DNA of 64,000 nucleotides from Lota lota (GCA_026745465.1 JACYXH010000002.1:147342-211341); one strand, 5' to 3'. Numbered from the stretch's first letter, positions 31,621 through 44,158 are shown. Numbers and translations: made by a program. The notes: generated from the letters alone by a model not told the origin.

Positions 31621-34190
31621 CCCTTACGTCCCATGCCTTCTAATATATCTGGACACCGATGAATCAACATTACTTGACAGTAGCCGCTCACGGAAGTGGC
31701 TGACATAATCTAGTACATTTTTGGTCTGTGACGATTTGAGCGACATGAACTGGTCATGTAATGTTTTGAGCGGGCCACGGGGTGTATGCCCAAACACGAG
31801 CTGAGCAGGACTGAAACCCAAAGACTCCTGAATAGCTTCACGCGCTGCAAACAAAAGAAACGGAACCCCTTCATCCCAATCAGTTCCGTTTTCCAAACAG
31901 TACTTACGAAGCATGGATTTGAGAGTCTGATGCCATTGCTCCAGAGCGCCCTGGGACTCGGGATGATACGTTAAACGGCATGTTTAACAGTAAGTGTGCT
32001 GAGTACCTGTTTGAAGAGTTTTGACTGAATATTGCTACCCTGATCCGACTGGATTACCCGAGGGAGGCCAAAAGTAAAGAAGAATTTGATGAGCAATTTG
32101 ACCACTGTTTTGGCAGTCTATTATCACCCGATCGAATGGTTCTTCTATTACAGGAATAGGATGCAGAGGAGCAGGAGGGATTGTTTGGTTTGGTTTCCCT
32201 GTTATCTGACATACATGGCAACTACGGCAGAACTTTTCTACATCCGCCTTTAGCCCTGGCCAAAAGAAGTGTTTTAGAACCAGATGGTAAGTTTTTGTGA
32301 CACCTAAGTGCCCTGACCATTTGCTTTTGTGTGCTACTGACAGCACCGGTTTTCTATAAACAGCAGGCACTACTATTTGGTAAACCACATTCCAATCAGC
32401 ATCAGCATCTGGAAGGGGGCACCATCTACGTACTAAAACATCATTATTTAGCATGAAAGCTACTTTCTCTACACTTGCTTTCCCATTGTCACTTACTACT
32501 CTTCTGAAACAATGTTGCAGTGTTGGATCTTCTCTCTGTGCATTCGCCAGGCCTGCGCGTGTATCTAGAAGCGAACCTGAGCTGGAAGGCTCAACTGTCT
32601 CAACCTCCTCAGGCAGAGATTGCACAGTGGCTGGCTTCTCCGCCTCCTCACCTGAGAACAACGGCATAAGTATGCTATCCATTATTGAAACATCTGTGTT
32701 AATACCTTCACCCTGAAGCAAACGGGCACGCGCAAAGCCCATCTCAATGCCGCAGAGCACTGAACCGAATCCGCAAGCTGATTGCCCAGAAAAGGGTAGT
32801 GCTGACGCCAAAATTACTGACTGGGAACATGCGGTGTCCCTCAGCACCCGGACGGAGCGCTGATCTACCGGCATGCCAGTTAGTGAAACGCGTGCGTCAA
32901 ACACAAATGGTTTGAAGCAGGCATCTAACTCTTCGCATTTGGCAATCTCCATTTATATCCCGTGATCTGTTTTAATCAGGCCAATGCCCTTAGGCTGGGA
33001 AAACCTTGAAGATTGTTCTTTTTTTGTTAAAGCCGGACAGGCAGAAATGACATGACCGCTCAGGTGACATTAATAACATTTCCTCTCATTTTTCACACCC
33101 TGCGTTTTGTGGACAGAGGGAGGCGATACAGGAACTCGACGTGGTTGGTCGTGGACGTGGACAAGGTGCAAACGTAGTTTTGTGAATCAACACATATTCA
33201 TCAGCTAATGTTGCTGCAGCCGTTAAAGTTGTTACTTTCTGCTCATTTAAGTAAACCACAATGCGTTCTGGCAGACACCTTTTAAAATCCTCAACCAGAA
33301 GTAATCCTTTCAGAGAATTGAAGTTATCAGCAGAGCAGGCAGCAATCCACTTATCAAATAACACACCCTTCTCTCTGGCAAACTCAGTATAAGTCTGATT
33401 CTGTGCCTTTCTATGACTCCTACATTTCTGACGATATGCCTCAGGGACTAGTTCGTAGATGCGCAGAATAGCAGACTTCACAGACTCATAATTTAAACTC
33501 TCTTCTAAAGAGAGCAGTGCCATGGCTTCCTGGGCTTTGCCATGGAGTTTACATTGGAGCAACAGAGTCCAAACCTCTGTCGGCCAACGTAACGTAACTG
33601 CAATGCGCTCAAATACACTAAAGTAGGAGTCAACCTCAGATTCACGGAACAACTTGACTAGACCAATGTTTTTGCTAACATCAAAAGTCGTGGAAATTGA
33701 ACTGGCAGACTTTTGGGTGGAGGATGTGGTGAATGATGTACCTTGAGCAGCAGCAGCTACACTTTCCGCCCCCTGAGAGCTTTCAAGCTCGAGCTTCCGA
33801 AGCTTTACAGCCATCTCAGCCTCTACTTCCAGCTTCCTCATTTCAAGCTGAAGTTGCATGTGCTGTTTACGTTCCCGTTCTTGAGCCTCCATCTGGAGAC
33901 GGGCCAGGCGAACCTTTACACGGGCCTCTTCTCTGGAACGAGCACTGCTTTCTGGGGATGGATCATAACGCGGCAGCGTGAAGGGTGTTGTTAACCCTCC
34001 ACCTACCTCGCCGTCCACCCTGGAGACTGCTTGTGGCTGAAGGGTCTGCACACCCTTTGTCTCTGCTGAGACAGTCACAGGAAGCGTTTTTAACTCTGCT
34101 ATCACAGGTAACACAATCAACCCACTCTCCACCAAGTTAGCATTAACTAATGGTTTAAGATCTCTTTTCAATGTAGTTTTAGTTTAAATA

Positions 34191-34434
34191 CGTTGTTTTT
34201 TTTAACAATGAAAGTAGGTTTGTAGGTTGATTTAAACCAAGACCAATGACAAAATCGTAATACTAGCCTGCCAAGAAAAATGACAGTTTAAAGGGTCTTG
34301 AATTTTTTTTTACAATCAGACATGAAACACTGGTTCAATCCTGGGCATTGGGTGTCAGTACACAACATTCAGTTCAGAACTAAGCTCGTCCGGGATTTGA
34401 ACCCGGGGCCTCTCGCACCTTAAGCGAGAATCAT
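34191..34434 (-). pseudogene. Truncated Pro unit with partial tRNA-Pro(AGG)
   Basis: After the Gmr1-like element the Pro-unit spacer resumes. The tRNA-Pro (34384-34434) has its T arm and an anticodon loop TTAAGGT (AGG), but the sequence departs in the D arm and the 5' end is missing. Confidence 0.7.
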
Positions 34435-34756
34435 CAGAGCCCCTTCATTGACTTCGAAGTTAGCCAACTTCTCAGCAGATCGTTGATTCTTCCTCACATA
34501 TACCGAATCAAACAAACCTACCACATAACAGGGACCCGATTAGTCACACACACACACTTTTTTTTAACTGCCCCCCAGGATGTCACTTACATGTCATTTC
34601 CCTGGGTTGAGGGTATGAGCCCCCACCCTTTTTCCCACAATGCCCCCCCATAAGCACACTGTGCATCCCCCAAAACCATTGTTCACCCCCCAGGATGTCA
34701 TGGTCTAAACGGCCATGCACTGTTTTTCGTGGATACAGTATGTCATTATAAGATAC

Positions 34757-34796
<40 letters not shown>

Positions 34797-35580
34797 TGTT
34801 ACAAAATACAATGAAATATTATCATAAATCATTTATATAAACATAGATGAACTAATATACTCACAAACAAAGCTTTTCCAAGTATTACACAGGCAGATGG
34901 ATCCAGATGAACATAGAAATCACACCTAGCTTGCTTTACAGGAAATTGGCTGCTAACCTCTGAACTGATCACGAGACTAACAACAACGTGACTTTCAACC
35001 ATCAATGAGAAAGTAAACATCTAAATTAACAGGAATAGGATGCTTTCTGCTTACTGGCCTGAGGAGGGTACCAGAACACTTAAACAGTAGGAATAAATGT
35101 AACATTACACAGACCTTTCAACACCTCTATATGTGTGTTTTTAGTAGAAGCATTGTTAAACACCACTTTCACCCGCACAACTATGCACAATGGGAAACCA
35201 CTATAAATAAGCATGCAGTTGTTTTTATTTGCACTTTGTTATGGATGTATAACAATGTAGCCATTGGCTAAGTGTTTGTGAATACTTCTGGCAGTATTTT
35301 GACCAAGACATTATCATGAGTTTGACCTGATCATATCTGAATTGTTGTACATATGTTTACAAGCAAGCACAGTTATCTAGAATTGCATACTCATCGTGTG
35401 CCATTAATGACGTGGATCCTTTGCTTCAGCGAAACGCTTGGCCTTTAGCCATTATAACGAGGCTCAATGCAGAAGTGCATGACGGGATACTATAAAAAGG
35501 AAAGAAAAATGTGTACCCGTCTTCTAAATATCATGCAGTGTTTTATATGTAGGCTTTGGTTATGAATGTAACGTACATAG
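34435..35580. other. No gene recognised; short CA tract
   Basis: Contains a C-rich stretch (34570-34700) with two CCCCCCAGGATGTCA words and a CA microsatellite at 34768-34793. No coding or tRNA feature was found. Confidence 0.4.
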
Positions 35581-38500
35581 TGTAGAGCATTCACAATATG
35601 CAGTTTGAACATGCTCCCATAGCAGCCACTGTACTTGCTTCTGTGCATGCGCCGTGGTTGGAGCACCCCTCATGTGTTCGGTCGGTCAAGTTATGTTATA
35701 CCAGGACTTACCATTGTGTTAAAATAAAAGCAATACTCTTCAAAGTATTCCCTCCGTATCAGGTCATTCAACATGGTGTCAGAAATGAACACGGACGCAA
35801 TGGACTATACAAGTCTTGAAAACGAATAGGAAGATCAACTCACCGATCGACCGTGGACAACCAACGTTAACGTAGCTAACGAGCTAATGCCATGAGCTAG
35901 CACTAGCAACGAACGTGCACCGTCGTGATGGCTGACGGATTTCGCAGACCCGAACCTGTACTCTTTAATGGGAACGTCGCAGAGAACTGGCGAGTGTTCG
36001 AACAAGAGTACGACATTTTCATTGCGGCGGCACACTTTGACAAGCCAGCCCGCACATAGGCATATATTCTCCTCAATCTAGCAGGATCGGAAGCCATTGA
36101 ACGAGAGAGGTCATTCGTATACGCGGCGGAGGTGAGAGCTCCCGAGGACGGAGGCGTCCTCACTCCGGCCGAGTCAATAGAAGACCCAATATGTCTGAAG
36201 AGGAAATTTCGGGAGATTTGCAATCCTCAAACCAACATTACGATAGAAAGGCACACGTTCAACACGAGGTGTCAAAACCAAGGTGAGACCATTGAAGCAT
36301 ACGTCACTGATTTAAGGATCAAAGCAAAGAGCTCTAATTTTGGAATTTTGCAAGATGAACTCATCAGAGATAGACTCGTATGCGGCATAAACAATGACAG
36401 TCTGAGAAAGGTTTTGCTGTGTGATAGTGAACTGACTCTAACCAAGGCTATATCTGTATGTCGAATACATGAGCTGGCAGAACAACACACAAATACATTA
36501 TCATCACAAGGAAGCAGAGATTTGATACGAGTCGAACATCACAGTCAGAGAGGAATGCACAGCCTATCACAAATTGTAAGAATTGTGGAGGTAGCCACGC
36601 AGCTAAGAGAGAAAATTGCCCAGCATATGGTCAACAGTGTCACACATGTAGGAAATGGAACCATTACAAAACATGTTGCAGATCAACACAGCAGCACCAT
36701 AGCACACAGAGATATAGGAAATCGGTCAATCAACTAGAACCAGCCCGAGCCACGAGTGGTAACGACGATAATTCATACTATGTGGATGGACTAACAATGG
36801 AGAACGTTGACACAGTATACTCTCGTGCTAAGGAGAAAGGTGAAGCATTCACCACTGTCCACGTCAATGGCAAGCCCATCGAAATGAAAGTCGATACAGG
36901 GGCAAAATGCAACGTCATGTCATATGATACATTCAAACGTGTGAAGAACAGGGAAGAAATAGACTGTTCAAGAATCACCAACTTGGTGGCATATGGAGGA
37001 AATCAGATTAACAGTGTGGGTTCAGTTGTCCTGTCATGTCACCTAGCAGACCAGCCATATGCACTACAGTTCTACAACGTGGAGAGAAACGTCCAGCCAC
37101 TGCTAGGTTTACCAGCATGCATACGCATGGAGTTAGTAACACTGAACAAGGAAGTTCATCAACTCAGCGTGAATGACAATGCAACACTCTCATGCTCTAA
37201 ACCACATCAACAGAAGGAACCACTCCAGCTCTACCCAGTTCCAGACCTACCGTGGTCAACAGTGGCAGCTGACATCCTCGAATGGAATGGTAAACACTAT
37301 CAAGTGCTTGTAGACTCATATTCAGGTTGGTTTGAGATCGACCAACTCAAGGACATCACAGCAACATCAGTCATTACAAAACTGAAACGACATTTCTCGG
37401 TCCATGGGTCACCGCACATACTCATCTCAGACAATGCTAGACAGTACAACAGCCAACAGTTCAAGGACTTTGCCACGCAGTGGGACTTTGAGCACGTCAC
37501 TAGCAGCCCAGAATTCCCACAGAGCAACGGCTTAGCTGAAAGGGCAGTCCGTGGTGCAAAACAGCTGATGGAAAAGTCAAAAAGAGATGGAACAGACACG
37601 TTTCTAAACCTGCTAAACCTGAGAAACATCCCTCGAGATGCACAGCTAGGCTCACCGGCACAGAGACTTATGTCAAGGCAGACACGTACCACACTCCCAG
37701 TCAGCAAACAGTTGCTAGAGCCAACAGCCCGTAACACCCAACAAGTCCAGGCTCAACTCCTAAAGAAAAGACTCTCCCAAAGGCGGAGTTATGACAAGTC
37801 AAGCCGTCCACTACGGGCCCTGTCTGAAGGTGAAGCAGTCAGGATGCAGACCCCCCAAGGGTACAACCGCATGGGCATGGTAAAAGAGGTCTGTAGGGAA
37901 CCAAGATCCAACCTCATCCAGTCTGAAGGCAGGGAGTACAGGAGAAATCGCAGACACATCCTACCTGTAGCCGAGCCACCTCCAGAGTTGTCCGCCGACG
38001 CAAACCCGCAGCATTTCAATCCAGCTGTAGAGGAAACTCCCCATCCCTTTGCAGAGAAGCCCAACTGCATGGACACTGAAACGACCCCAGCTCAAGAGCC
38101 CATAGCTCTGATGCCAACACGCATCAGTGGGAGCCCATACCAAACACGCTCAGGTCGTGTTAGTAGGCCGAACCCCAAATACAAAGACTGAGTGATTTGA
38201 TTTTGTGTGGACATTAAGCACAACATGCTCAGTGTTGTAAACCGTTCTGAAAGAATGTTAGTATTGAGTTAGATTACATGCCATGTTTTTTCTTCCATAC
38301 CTAACAGCTTGTTTGGATAAACATTCAAATGTTATTATTTATCTTAGCCATGTTCTGTTTTGTGTTAGGGCTACAAGCTTAAGAGAGAGGATGTAGAGCA
38401 TTCGCAATATGCTGTTTGAATGTGCTCCCATGGCAGCCACCGTACTGACTACTGAGCATGCGCGGTGGTTGGCGCGCCTCTCTATGTATTCTGGTAGTAA

Positions 38501-38586
38501 CGTAATGTTGGTCTAGGACTTACCATTGTGTTAAAATAAAAGTACTACTCTTACAAAGTATTCCCTCCGTGTCAGGTCATTCAACA
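35581..38586 (+). mobile_element. Ty3/Gypsy element with both LTRs (fossil)
   Basis: 5' LTR 35581-35773 and 3' LTR 38392-38586 both run TGTAGAGC…TTCAACA. The primer-binding region TGGTGTCAGAA starts at 35774, and a polypurine tract AAGAGAGAGGA precedes the 3' LTR. Parts recognised are gag (about 35928-36737), an aspartic protease-type region (VDTGAKCNVM, about 36890), and integrase (DNARQYNSQQF and LAERAVRG words, to 38191). The LTRs differ at roughly 15-17% of positions by eye, so the insertion is old. It is broken, with a few breaks, and not all parts of the usual set are recognised. Matching flanking duplications were not found. Confidence 0.85.
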
Positions 38587-38675
38587 CAACCCTCTGTGAA
38601 TATGTTAAAACTGATGTTTTACTGTGGATTTAGGACCTTCTATGTTAAACGCTTGTTGTTAATACAAGACAAGGA

Positions 38676-38757
38676 GCTGTGATGGCCGAGAGGTTAAGGC
38701 GTTGGACTCGAAATCCAATGGGGTTTCCCCGCGCAGGTTCGAATTCTGCTTGCAGCG
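38676..38757 (+). tRNA. tRNA-Ser(CGA)
   Basis: An intact 82-nt gene: acceptor GCTGTGA/TTGCAGC (pairs with G-U), GGTTAAGG D arm, TTGGA-CTCGAAA-TCCAA anticodon arm (CGA), long variable arm, T arm GCAGG-TTCGAAT-TCTGC and discriminator G. It is the only clean Ser gene in the window. Confidence 0.92.
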
Positions 38758-38942
38758 TCTCATTTCAAAGGTGCTCATTGGTATATGTCATATAACTCAT
38801 TGTGTGTATTGGTTTAAATTTGACCATCCTCTATGAAGAAGTTGAAACACATGTTTTACTGTGTACTTAGGACCTTCTTTGATTGCTCCATGTCACTTGG
38901 GGATCTTTAGAAAATAGAATCCAATTTTACACCAAAATAAGG

Positions 38943-39020
38943 AACTGTTATGGAGCAGTGGTTAAGGTATTAGACTCAAAACTCACTGGGAACTGAGAAA
39001 GCTCAAATCCTTCACACAGC
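38943..39020 (+). pseudogene. tRNA-Ser remnant
   Basis: Counterpart of 9063-9140, with the same degraded anticodon arm (GACTCAAAACTC). Confidence 0.5.
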
Positions 39021-39130
39021 ATTGTCTGCTGAGATTTTTGACTAGACCACCCAAAAAACAAGCCTTAGTAATTGTCAAAGTGCAAAGGCTAATCCATCTT
39101 GACCAACCGATATTTCCTTTGTTTCATGTA

Positions 39131-39212
39131 CAAAGCTGTTATGATGTCCGAGAGGTAATACTTTTGGATTCAAAATCCAATGGTTTCTATCAGCGCCAGT
39201 TCAAATTCTGCC
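39131..39212 (+). pseudogene. tRNA-Ser remnant beside an LTR-free site
   Basis: Counterpart of 9917-9997. The spacer just before it (39120-39130) is the uninterrupted form of the site that holds a solo LTR at 9255-9910. Confidence 0.55.
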
Positions 39213-39351
39213 AAAGGCATCTCATTACAGACAACCTCTATGAAGTGCTTGAAACAGATGTTTCACTCTGTATTAAGGGTCTTTCTTATTTAACTCATGT
39301 CCCTTTGGGACTCTGTTCGAAAAGAATGCCATTTTATTACTTAGATAAGGA

Positions 39352-39426
39352 GCTGTGATGGCCGAGTGGATAAGGCGTTGGACTTGAAATCCAATGGGTA
39401 TTACCCGCGCAGTCCTGCTCACAGCG
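39352..39426 (+). pseudogene. tRNA-Ser(TGA), T loop deleted
   Basis: Acceptor GCTGTGA/TCACAGC, D arm and anticodon arm (TTGGA-CTTGAAA-TCCAA) are intact. Seven bases of the T loop are missing (GCAG joins TCCTGC), so the B box is lost. Confidence 0.8.
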
Positions 39427-39742
39427 ATTAGTGCATAATGATTCAACAGTAAGAAGCCTTACGAATCACTAACAGCAAAATACTGAAAAACACAGTCATG
39501 TAATGAGAGAAAGCTGTGTAACGCAATGCCTGTATTGCATTCTGCTTTCCCCCCCTCAACCAAGAATGGAAAACAAATTGCCGTGACTAGTGGACGTACA
39601 ATTGGCATTGAAGAAAACTATATTGCATTGATAGTTTGCACATTTACAACCACTAGCAAAATGGCCAGTTAAGACAATTCCTCCTTTTTTAAAGAAAAAC
39701 TGGTATAAAATTGTACACCACTTTATTCTTATGCATAATTGG

Positions 39743-39816
39743 AGGTACTGCTGGGAGTTGAACCCAGGGTCTCCTGTTTACAAGAAATGTGCTTTGACCA
39801 GCTAAGCCACAGTACT
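39743..39816 (-). pseudogene. tRNA-Thr(TGT), probably decayed
   Basis: A 74-nt minus-strand copy with GTGGCTTAGCTGGTCAAAGC D arm, TGT in the loop and a good T arm (CTGGG-TTCAACT-CCCAG). The anticodon stem and first acceptor pair have mismatches. Confidence 0.6.
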
Positions 39817-40076
39817 ACTTGCTATGAGTTCTTGAGAAAACAATGAAATAGGTATTATGTAGCATGACCTGATCATTTATGTTGAAAGATAATAGAACTG
39901 GCAGCTAAGCCGCAGCACCACTTTCAGTGCGAAAGAAATTCTTCGACAAATGATTGAGAAGACAACAAAAGAGGTCTGCAATATCTTGAGATGATTCTGT
40001 GGATGTGTCATTAGAGAAAATAATTGGCTTCTGAAGCATATTGTATTGTGGGAGCATGTTACACAAAACTCTGTAC

Positions 40077-40135
40077 AGCCGGGATTTCAACCAAGGATCT
40101 CATGTTTACTAGTCAAACATTTGGCCAAGCTTGAT
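40077..40135 (-). pseudogene. tRNA-Thr(AGT)-like remnant
   Basis: The minus strand keeps TTTGACTAGTAAACATGAGATCC and a T arm remnant. The D arm is gone. Confidence 0.45.
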
Positions 40136-40315
40136 CTACTTCTTCAGTCTTTGACAACGATTCGTGATGACTCGTTCATTTGAGATGTTCAGTCGAGAGA
40201 TGCATATGTGTACCATTTGAAAGGAGACTCATTGTATACTATGTATACAAATATGGTTGGACACGTCTGTACTAAACCCTTGCGCTGTGTATAAAGATGA
40301 CCATTTCCAAGGCAC

Positions 40316-40387
40316 AGCACAATGTGGGGCTCGAACCCAGACCCTGAGATTAAGAGTCTCATGCTCTACCGACTGAGCTAACCAGGC
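40316..40387 (-). tRNA. tRNA-Lys(CTT), near-intact
   Basis: D arm GCTCAGTCGGTAGAGC and anticodon arm TGAGA-CTCTTAA-TCTCA (CTT) are perfect. One base is missing between the variable region and T stem (72 nt instead of 73), and one acceptor pair is weak. It is the only Lys copy in the window. Confidence 0.7.
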
Positions 40388-41245
40388 ATGTCTTAGGCAT
40401 CTCCCAACAACATAGAATAAGAACTGGTAAAGTTTAAATGAGTGGTTCAGCATAGCCTAGACTTCTTTGTATGCCATATAACTTTGTGTTGATAAGCAAA
40501 AGGACCATGAAACTGCAATAGAAATTTGGCAAAGAATCACACCTTCTGTGTTGAACCCAAACCTTCAAATCCTAACAAACTCTTGAGTCACGCCAAGATA
40601 TTCTTTCGCAGAGGCGATATCGTAGTCTGTGAAGGACAACTAGGAAGTGATTATTGCTGGTTTAAAATGTCACTATGTATACAAATATGGTTGGACTCAT
40701 CTGCACTGAACACTTGCGCTGTGTATAAAGATGGCAGTTTCTAAGGTCCCACCGAACCGCGCTTTATTAATCTGAAACTCAAACAAGAATATTCTTTGTA
40801 AAATTGTGTTAAAAAGAACATAATACACACCAATACCATACAATGATACACATGAGAAATATGTAAACACACAGATCTGACATGAGTTGATCATGGTAAA
40901 TCAGGTGAACGACATGGTAATTAATGTGATGGAAACATTCACCATTGACAGCGTAAAAGAAAGATTAACCCATGATTCAAGTATTAATACTATCAATATT
41001 ATTCATTGTGGGATTTTGTCCACATCACAAATAGTAAGCCTACATAATGTGTTTCATTCAACCAGGCTCTCAATATTACCTGCCGGGGGTGATAGCCGAA
41101 GGTACATGTCTGTGCCCCCCTGAAGATTGAGGTCTACCCGTGCATGGGACATTTCTCAATCTGCAATTAATTGCAATGTATGATTTACTTACAGACACAA
41201 TCGGTTTACTCTGAGGTTTTGGTATACTGTTGAAACAAGGTTTAC
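40388..41245. other. Mostly unassigned spacer
   Basis: Around 40660-40740 it repeats the spacer of 40240-40300 and about 8005-8050. The rest, AT-rich, shows no gene. Confidence 0.4.
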
Positions 41246-41389
41246 CTTATGGTAGAGGTTGAACCACTTGGCCTGCATCGGAGATGGCCTGTTCCCTGCA
41301 CTTGAGGGCCAAGTGCCAGAAGAGGCAAATTGCTTCAGGCGGCACACCCACTCCTCATCACCCATGGCTCTATGCTTCTTAGCAGACAT
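41246..41389 (-). other. Possible 144-nt coding exon, unrecognised
   Basis: On the minus strand a pyrimidine tract and CTTGCCTTCAG end at the exon start. The 48-codon open exon begins MSAKKHRAMGDEEWVCRLKQ, ends WFNLYHK, and is followed by GTAAAC. The residue mix looks like a real folded domain and the exon is phase 0-0. I cannot name the family. It could be a host gene exon or part of a DNA transposon protein. Confidence 0.35.
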
Positions 41390-42510
41390 CTGAAGGCAAG
41401 AGGAAGAATGGCTAAGCATCCATACATTGTCATAGACATATGCTATATATGTGTGTGTGTGTGTGCGTGTGTGTGTGTGTGTACAACCTAGGAGTAATCA
41501 TATTTGGGATGGGACCGTTACCAGTTACACTATATGAATATTGTTGGCATATAGACTGATATGTTATTGTGTTGTGTTCTTACACTGGTACAGTCATGCC
41601 GTATGAGCGATGTACAACTGCGCATGTGCAAAAAGTCATTCCTCCCCCGTTCTGGTTAAAACACCAACGATGAATATGTGTGTTTATTCCTCCGTTAAGT
41701 AAACCGGTATTCCTGTCCTGAAGATTCAAATATGAATAGAGCAAAAATAACAATACAATGTCCAACCCCTAAATCATACACACTTTTATTTGAGCCACAC
41801 ATTTGACATTCAATCAATGAAATAAGTTGCTATCATCATATTCCCATTGGCAAATAATAAGTTCTGAATTGATTACCTTATACAGGTTCATGGTGAAGGT
41901 ATAAGGCTTAATGGTCATTAATAGATGACAATTAACAATTCCAAATCATGCATACAAAGCAAATAATCCTTAGTCAATCAATCATATCCGACTAAACAGG
42001 TCAATTATTAATTTGCATTATTAACGTTGTGTTGTTGCTATTGTGCTACTGTCACTAATAGGTTGGAAACGATACCGATGCTGACAAGCCAATAAGTTAG
42101 CCAAAGCTAGTGAAATGACAACTGAAGCGATCTAAATGATGTGACAACAACGTAACGTTATATCGTATTTGAACTTGAGTTAGCTCCGTCAGACTTTTGG
42201 ATGAATGACTACGAATATACGTTAGCGAACGAGCTAGCAAATTTACAATGTCGCTAATTTCTACGATTTAATGATATTCTTAAATGTAAATCATGTGTTG
42301 TACAAATAATTACCTTGTTGTGTAGTTTTGCAAAGTGCTATGGTTAGTACTACCGTTACTACCGATACCTTCAGACAGTCACCTGTCCGTCGCCTGTTTG
42401 TGATTGGCTTAGCGGTGGGTAAGAAATGGAATAAGAAATGGAACGGGAAGATGTGATTGGTCAGCATATGGAGGATAAATGGAATGGAAAGATGTGATTG
42501 GTCAACATAT
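41390..42510. repeat. Block partly shared with 47.1-47.77 kb; TG tract
   Basis: A TG microsatellite lies at 41452-41485. From about 41730 to 42390 the sequence matches 47105-47770 closely, and 41985-42085 also matches 2116-2225 inverted. Two direct copies of GATGTGATTGGTCA-containing ~60-bp sequence lie at 42425-42510. No gene is recognised. Confidence 0.7.
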
Positions 42511-44158
42511 TGTAGCAACCCTGTTTCTATTCGTCCAAGCACCACACAGCTTGTTTTGATTAACTCCCTTTTATTAATGGCAGACGCATGTTATCGAACG
42601 CTATAACAAACGAACATGAACTTCTCTAAATCTCTAACCGTATATCTCCTCCCAAGGTCCGCCCCCTTCTCCTGAGCACCCAATCACAACATTAGCACAA
42701 TGCACACAAACAACTCAACCTAGAACCGTTACACTGCACCTCCCCGAGAAAGTCCCTCGACCCCGAGGGGGCAAACAATGTCTTTAAACCGGCTGGGAGC
42801 CCGCCTCCGCGGCCACTGCCCCAGCTATGGAGCGGCCAAACTGTCTGGAGTTCCTCTCTGGTGTGGCAACAGGGGGCTGCGGGGGGGGCAGGGGAAGGGG
42901 GCTCAGAGTTCGGTGTGAGGGAAGCTCCACCCCTGTAAGGGGCAAGCCTGTCCCTATGCAGCGCCACTTTTCTGCCTCTAGGTGGCAGCTGAACCCGGTA
43001 AACCACCTCCCCATCCTTTCTAACACCCTACAGGGGCACACCCAGTGGCAGTCCAACTTAGGGCACCGTCCCTTCATCCTGCGGGGGCTGTACACCCACA
43101 CCAGCTCCTTAGCCTGAAAGCCCCGCCCCTTGGACTTCACATCATAATTCATCTTCTGTCTGATGCCAGCCCTCTCCAGCTGATCCCGTGCGAAGGCGTG
43201 TGCAGACTCCAGGCGGTCCTGGAGCCTCCTGGCATACTCTCTCCCAGGGGCCACGGCAGGGGTGTCGGGGGGTCTGCCAAATGCCATCTCTGCTGGCGTT
43301 CGCAGCTCCCGCCCCAGCATGAGCAGGGCTGGTGTGCAGGATGTGGAGTCCTGTACCGCAGACTTGTAGGCCATCAGCACAAGTGGAATGTGTGTGTCCC
43401 AGTCACGTTGTTGTTCAGCTGAGAGGATAGCAAGCTGTTGTGCGAGGGTTCGGTTGAACCTCTCAACAAGTCCATCGCTCTGAGGGTGCAGGGCTGTTGT
43501 CTGGGTTTTGTGCATCCCCAGCCGCTCGCACATGGTGGCAAACACCGTTGACTCAAAATTGCGCCCCTGATCACTGTGAATAATCTCTGGAGCGCAAAAC
43601 CTTGTGAACATCCCCTCATCCAGGGCGTCAACAACTGTCTCTGCCTCCTGGTCAGGGAGGGCATAGGCCTTTTGTGAAATAGTCCATTGCTACTAGTACA
43701 TAGCGGTTCACCTTGTCTGAGCGAGGAAAGGGCCCTTTAATGTCTACAGCCACTCTCTCCATCGGTGCCCCTGCTGCCTGCTGCTGTAGCTGAGCGTGAG
43801 ACTGGTCTAAGGGGCCCTTGTGTGCTGCGCATGCATCGCAGCGGCGACAAAAGTCCTGCACGTCTCTTTTGAACTGCCCCCAATAAAACCCCTGTCTGAG
43901 ACGTCTGAGTGTTTTAGAGACCCCAAAATGCCCCGCCCCCACAGTCCCATGAGCGGTTTTGAGCACTGTCTCCCTAAGTGCCCTGGGAACAACAATCTGC
44001 CACCTCTCCTCTCCAGTGGCCGGCTCCTTCCACGCCCTCTGTAGTACGCCGTCTCTGACACGCAGTGCATCAAACTTGGCCCACAGTCCCTTGGTTGCCG
44101 GTGGGCGGCCAGTCACCTCTGTTGTAGAAAAAACATGTACAGTTGATAGTTCTCCCAA
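42511..44158 (-). mobile_element. Ty3/Gypsy integrase region and 3' LTR (fossil)
   Basis: Read on the minus strand: integrase zinc finger (GHFGVSKTLRRLRQGFYW, CRRCDAC, about 43930-43830), integrase core (AVDIKGPFP near 43760, HSDQGRNFES and HPQSDGLVERFNR from 43590 to 43440) and the C-terminal region to 42784. Then come a polypurine tract and an LTR (42511-42733) running TGTAACGG…TTGCTACA. The usual Gypsy order with integrase last applies. The right-hand parts of the element are not present. It is broken, with about one or two breaks in what remains. Confidence 0.85.

Larger units (their letters stand above)
27491..34190 (-). mobile_element. Gmr1-like Ty3/Gypsy element (fossil), IN before RT
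   Basis: Read on the minus strand, the parts are: gag (34171-33086, with coiled-coil and a capsid-like region), protease-like region (about 32900-32700, VRVLRDTACSQS), integrase zinc finger (HLGVTKTYHLVLKHFFWPGL, then CRSCHVC, about 32290-32190), integrase core remainder (31914-31624), integrase C-terminus (30021-29743, FHPGDLVLVLLP and FTGPYEV), reverse transcriptase (29366-28881, with SKLDLLKGYWQVPL and YLDDLIVY), and RNase H (28716-28249). A poly-G polypurine tract (28084-28101) and one LTR (27491-28083) follow. Integrase before RT is the domain order of the deuterostome Gmr1 group. It is broken, with several breaks; a foreign segment interrupts it. The second LTR is not seen. Confidence 0.85.
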
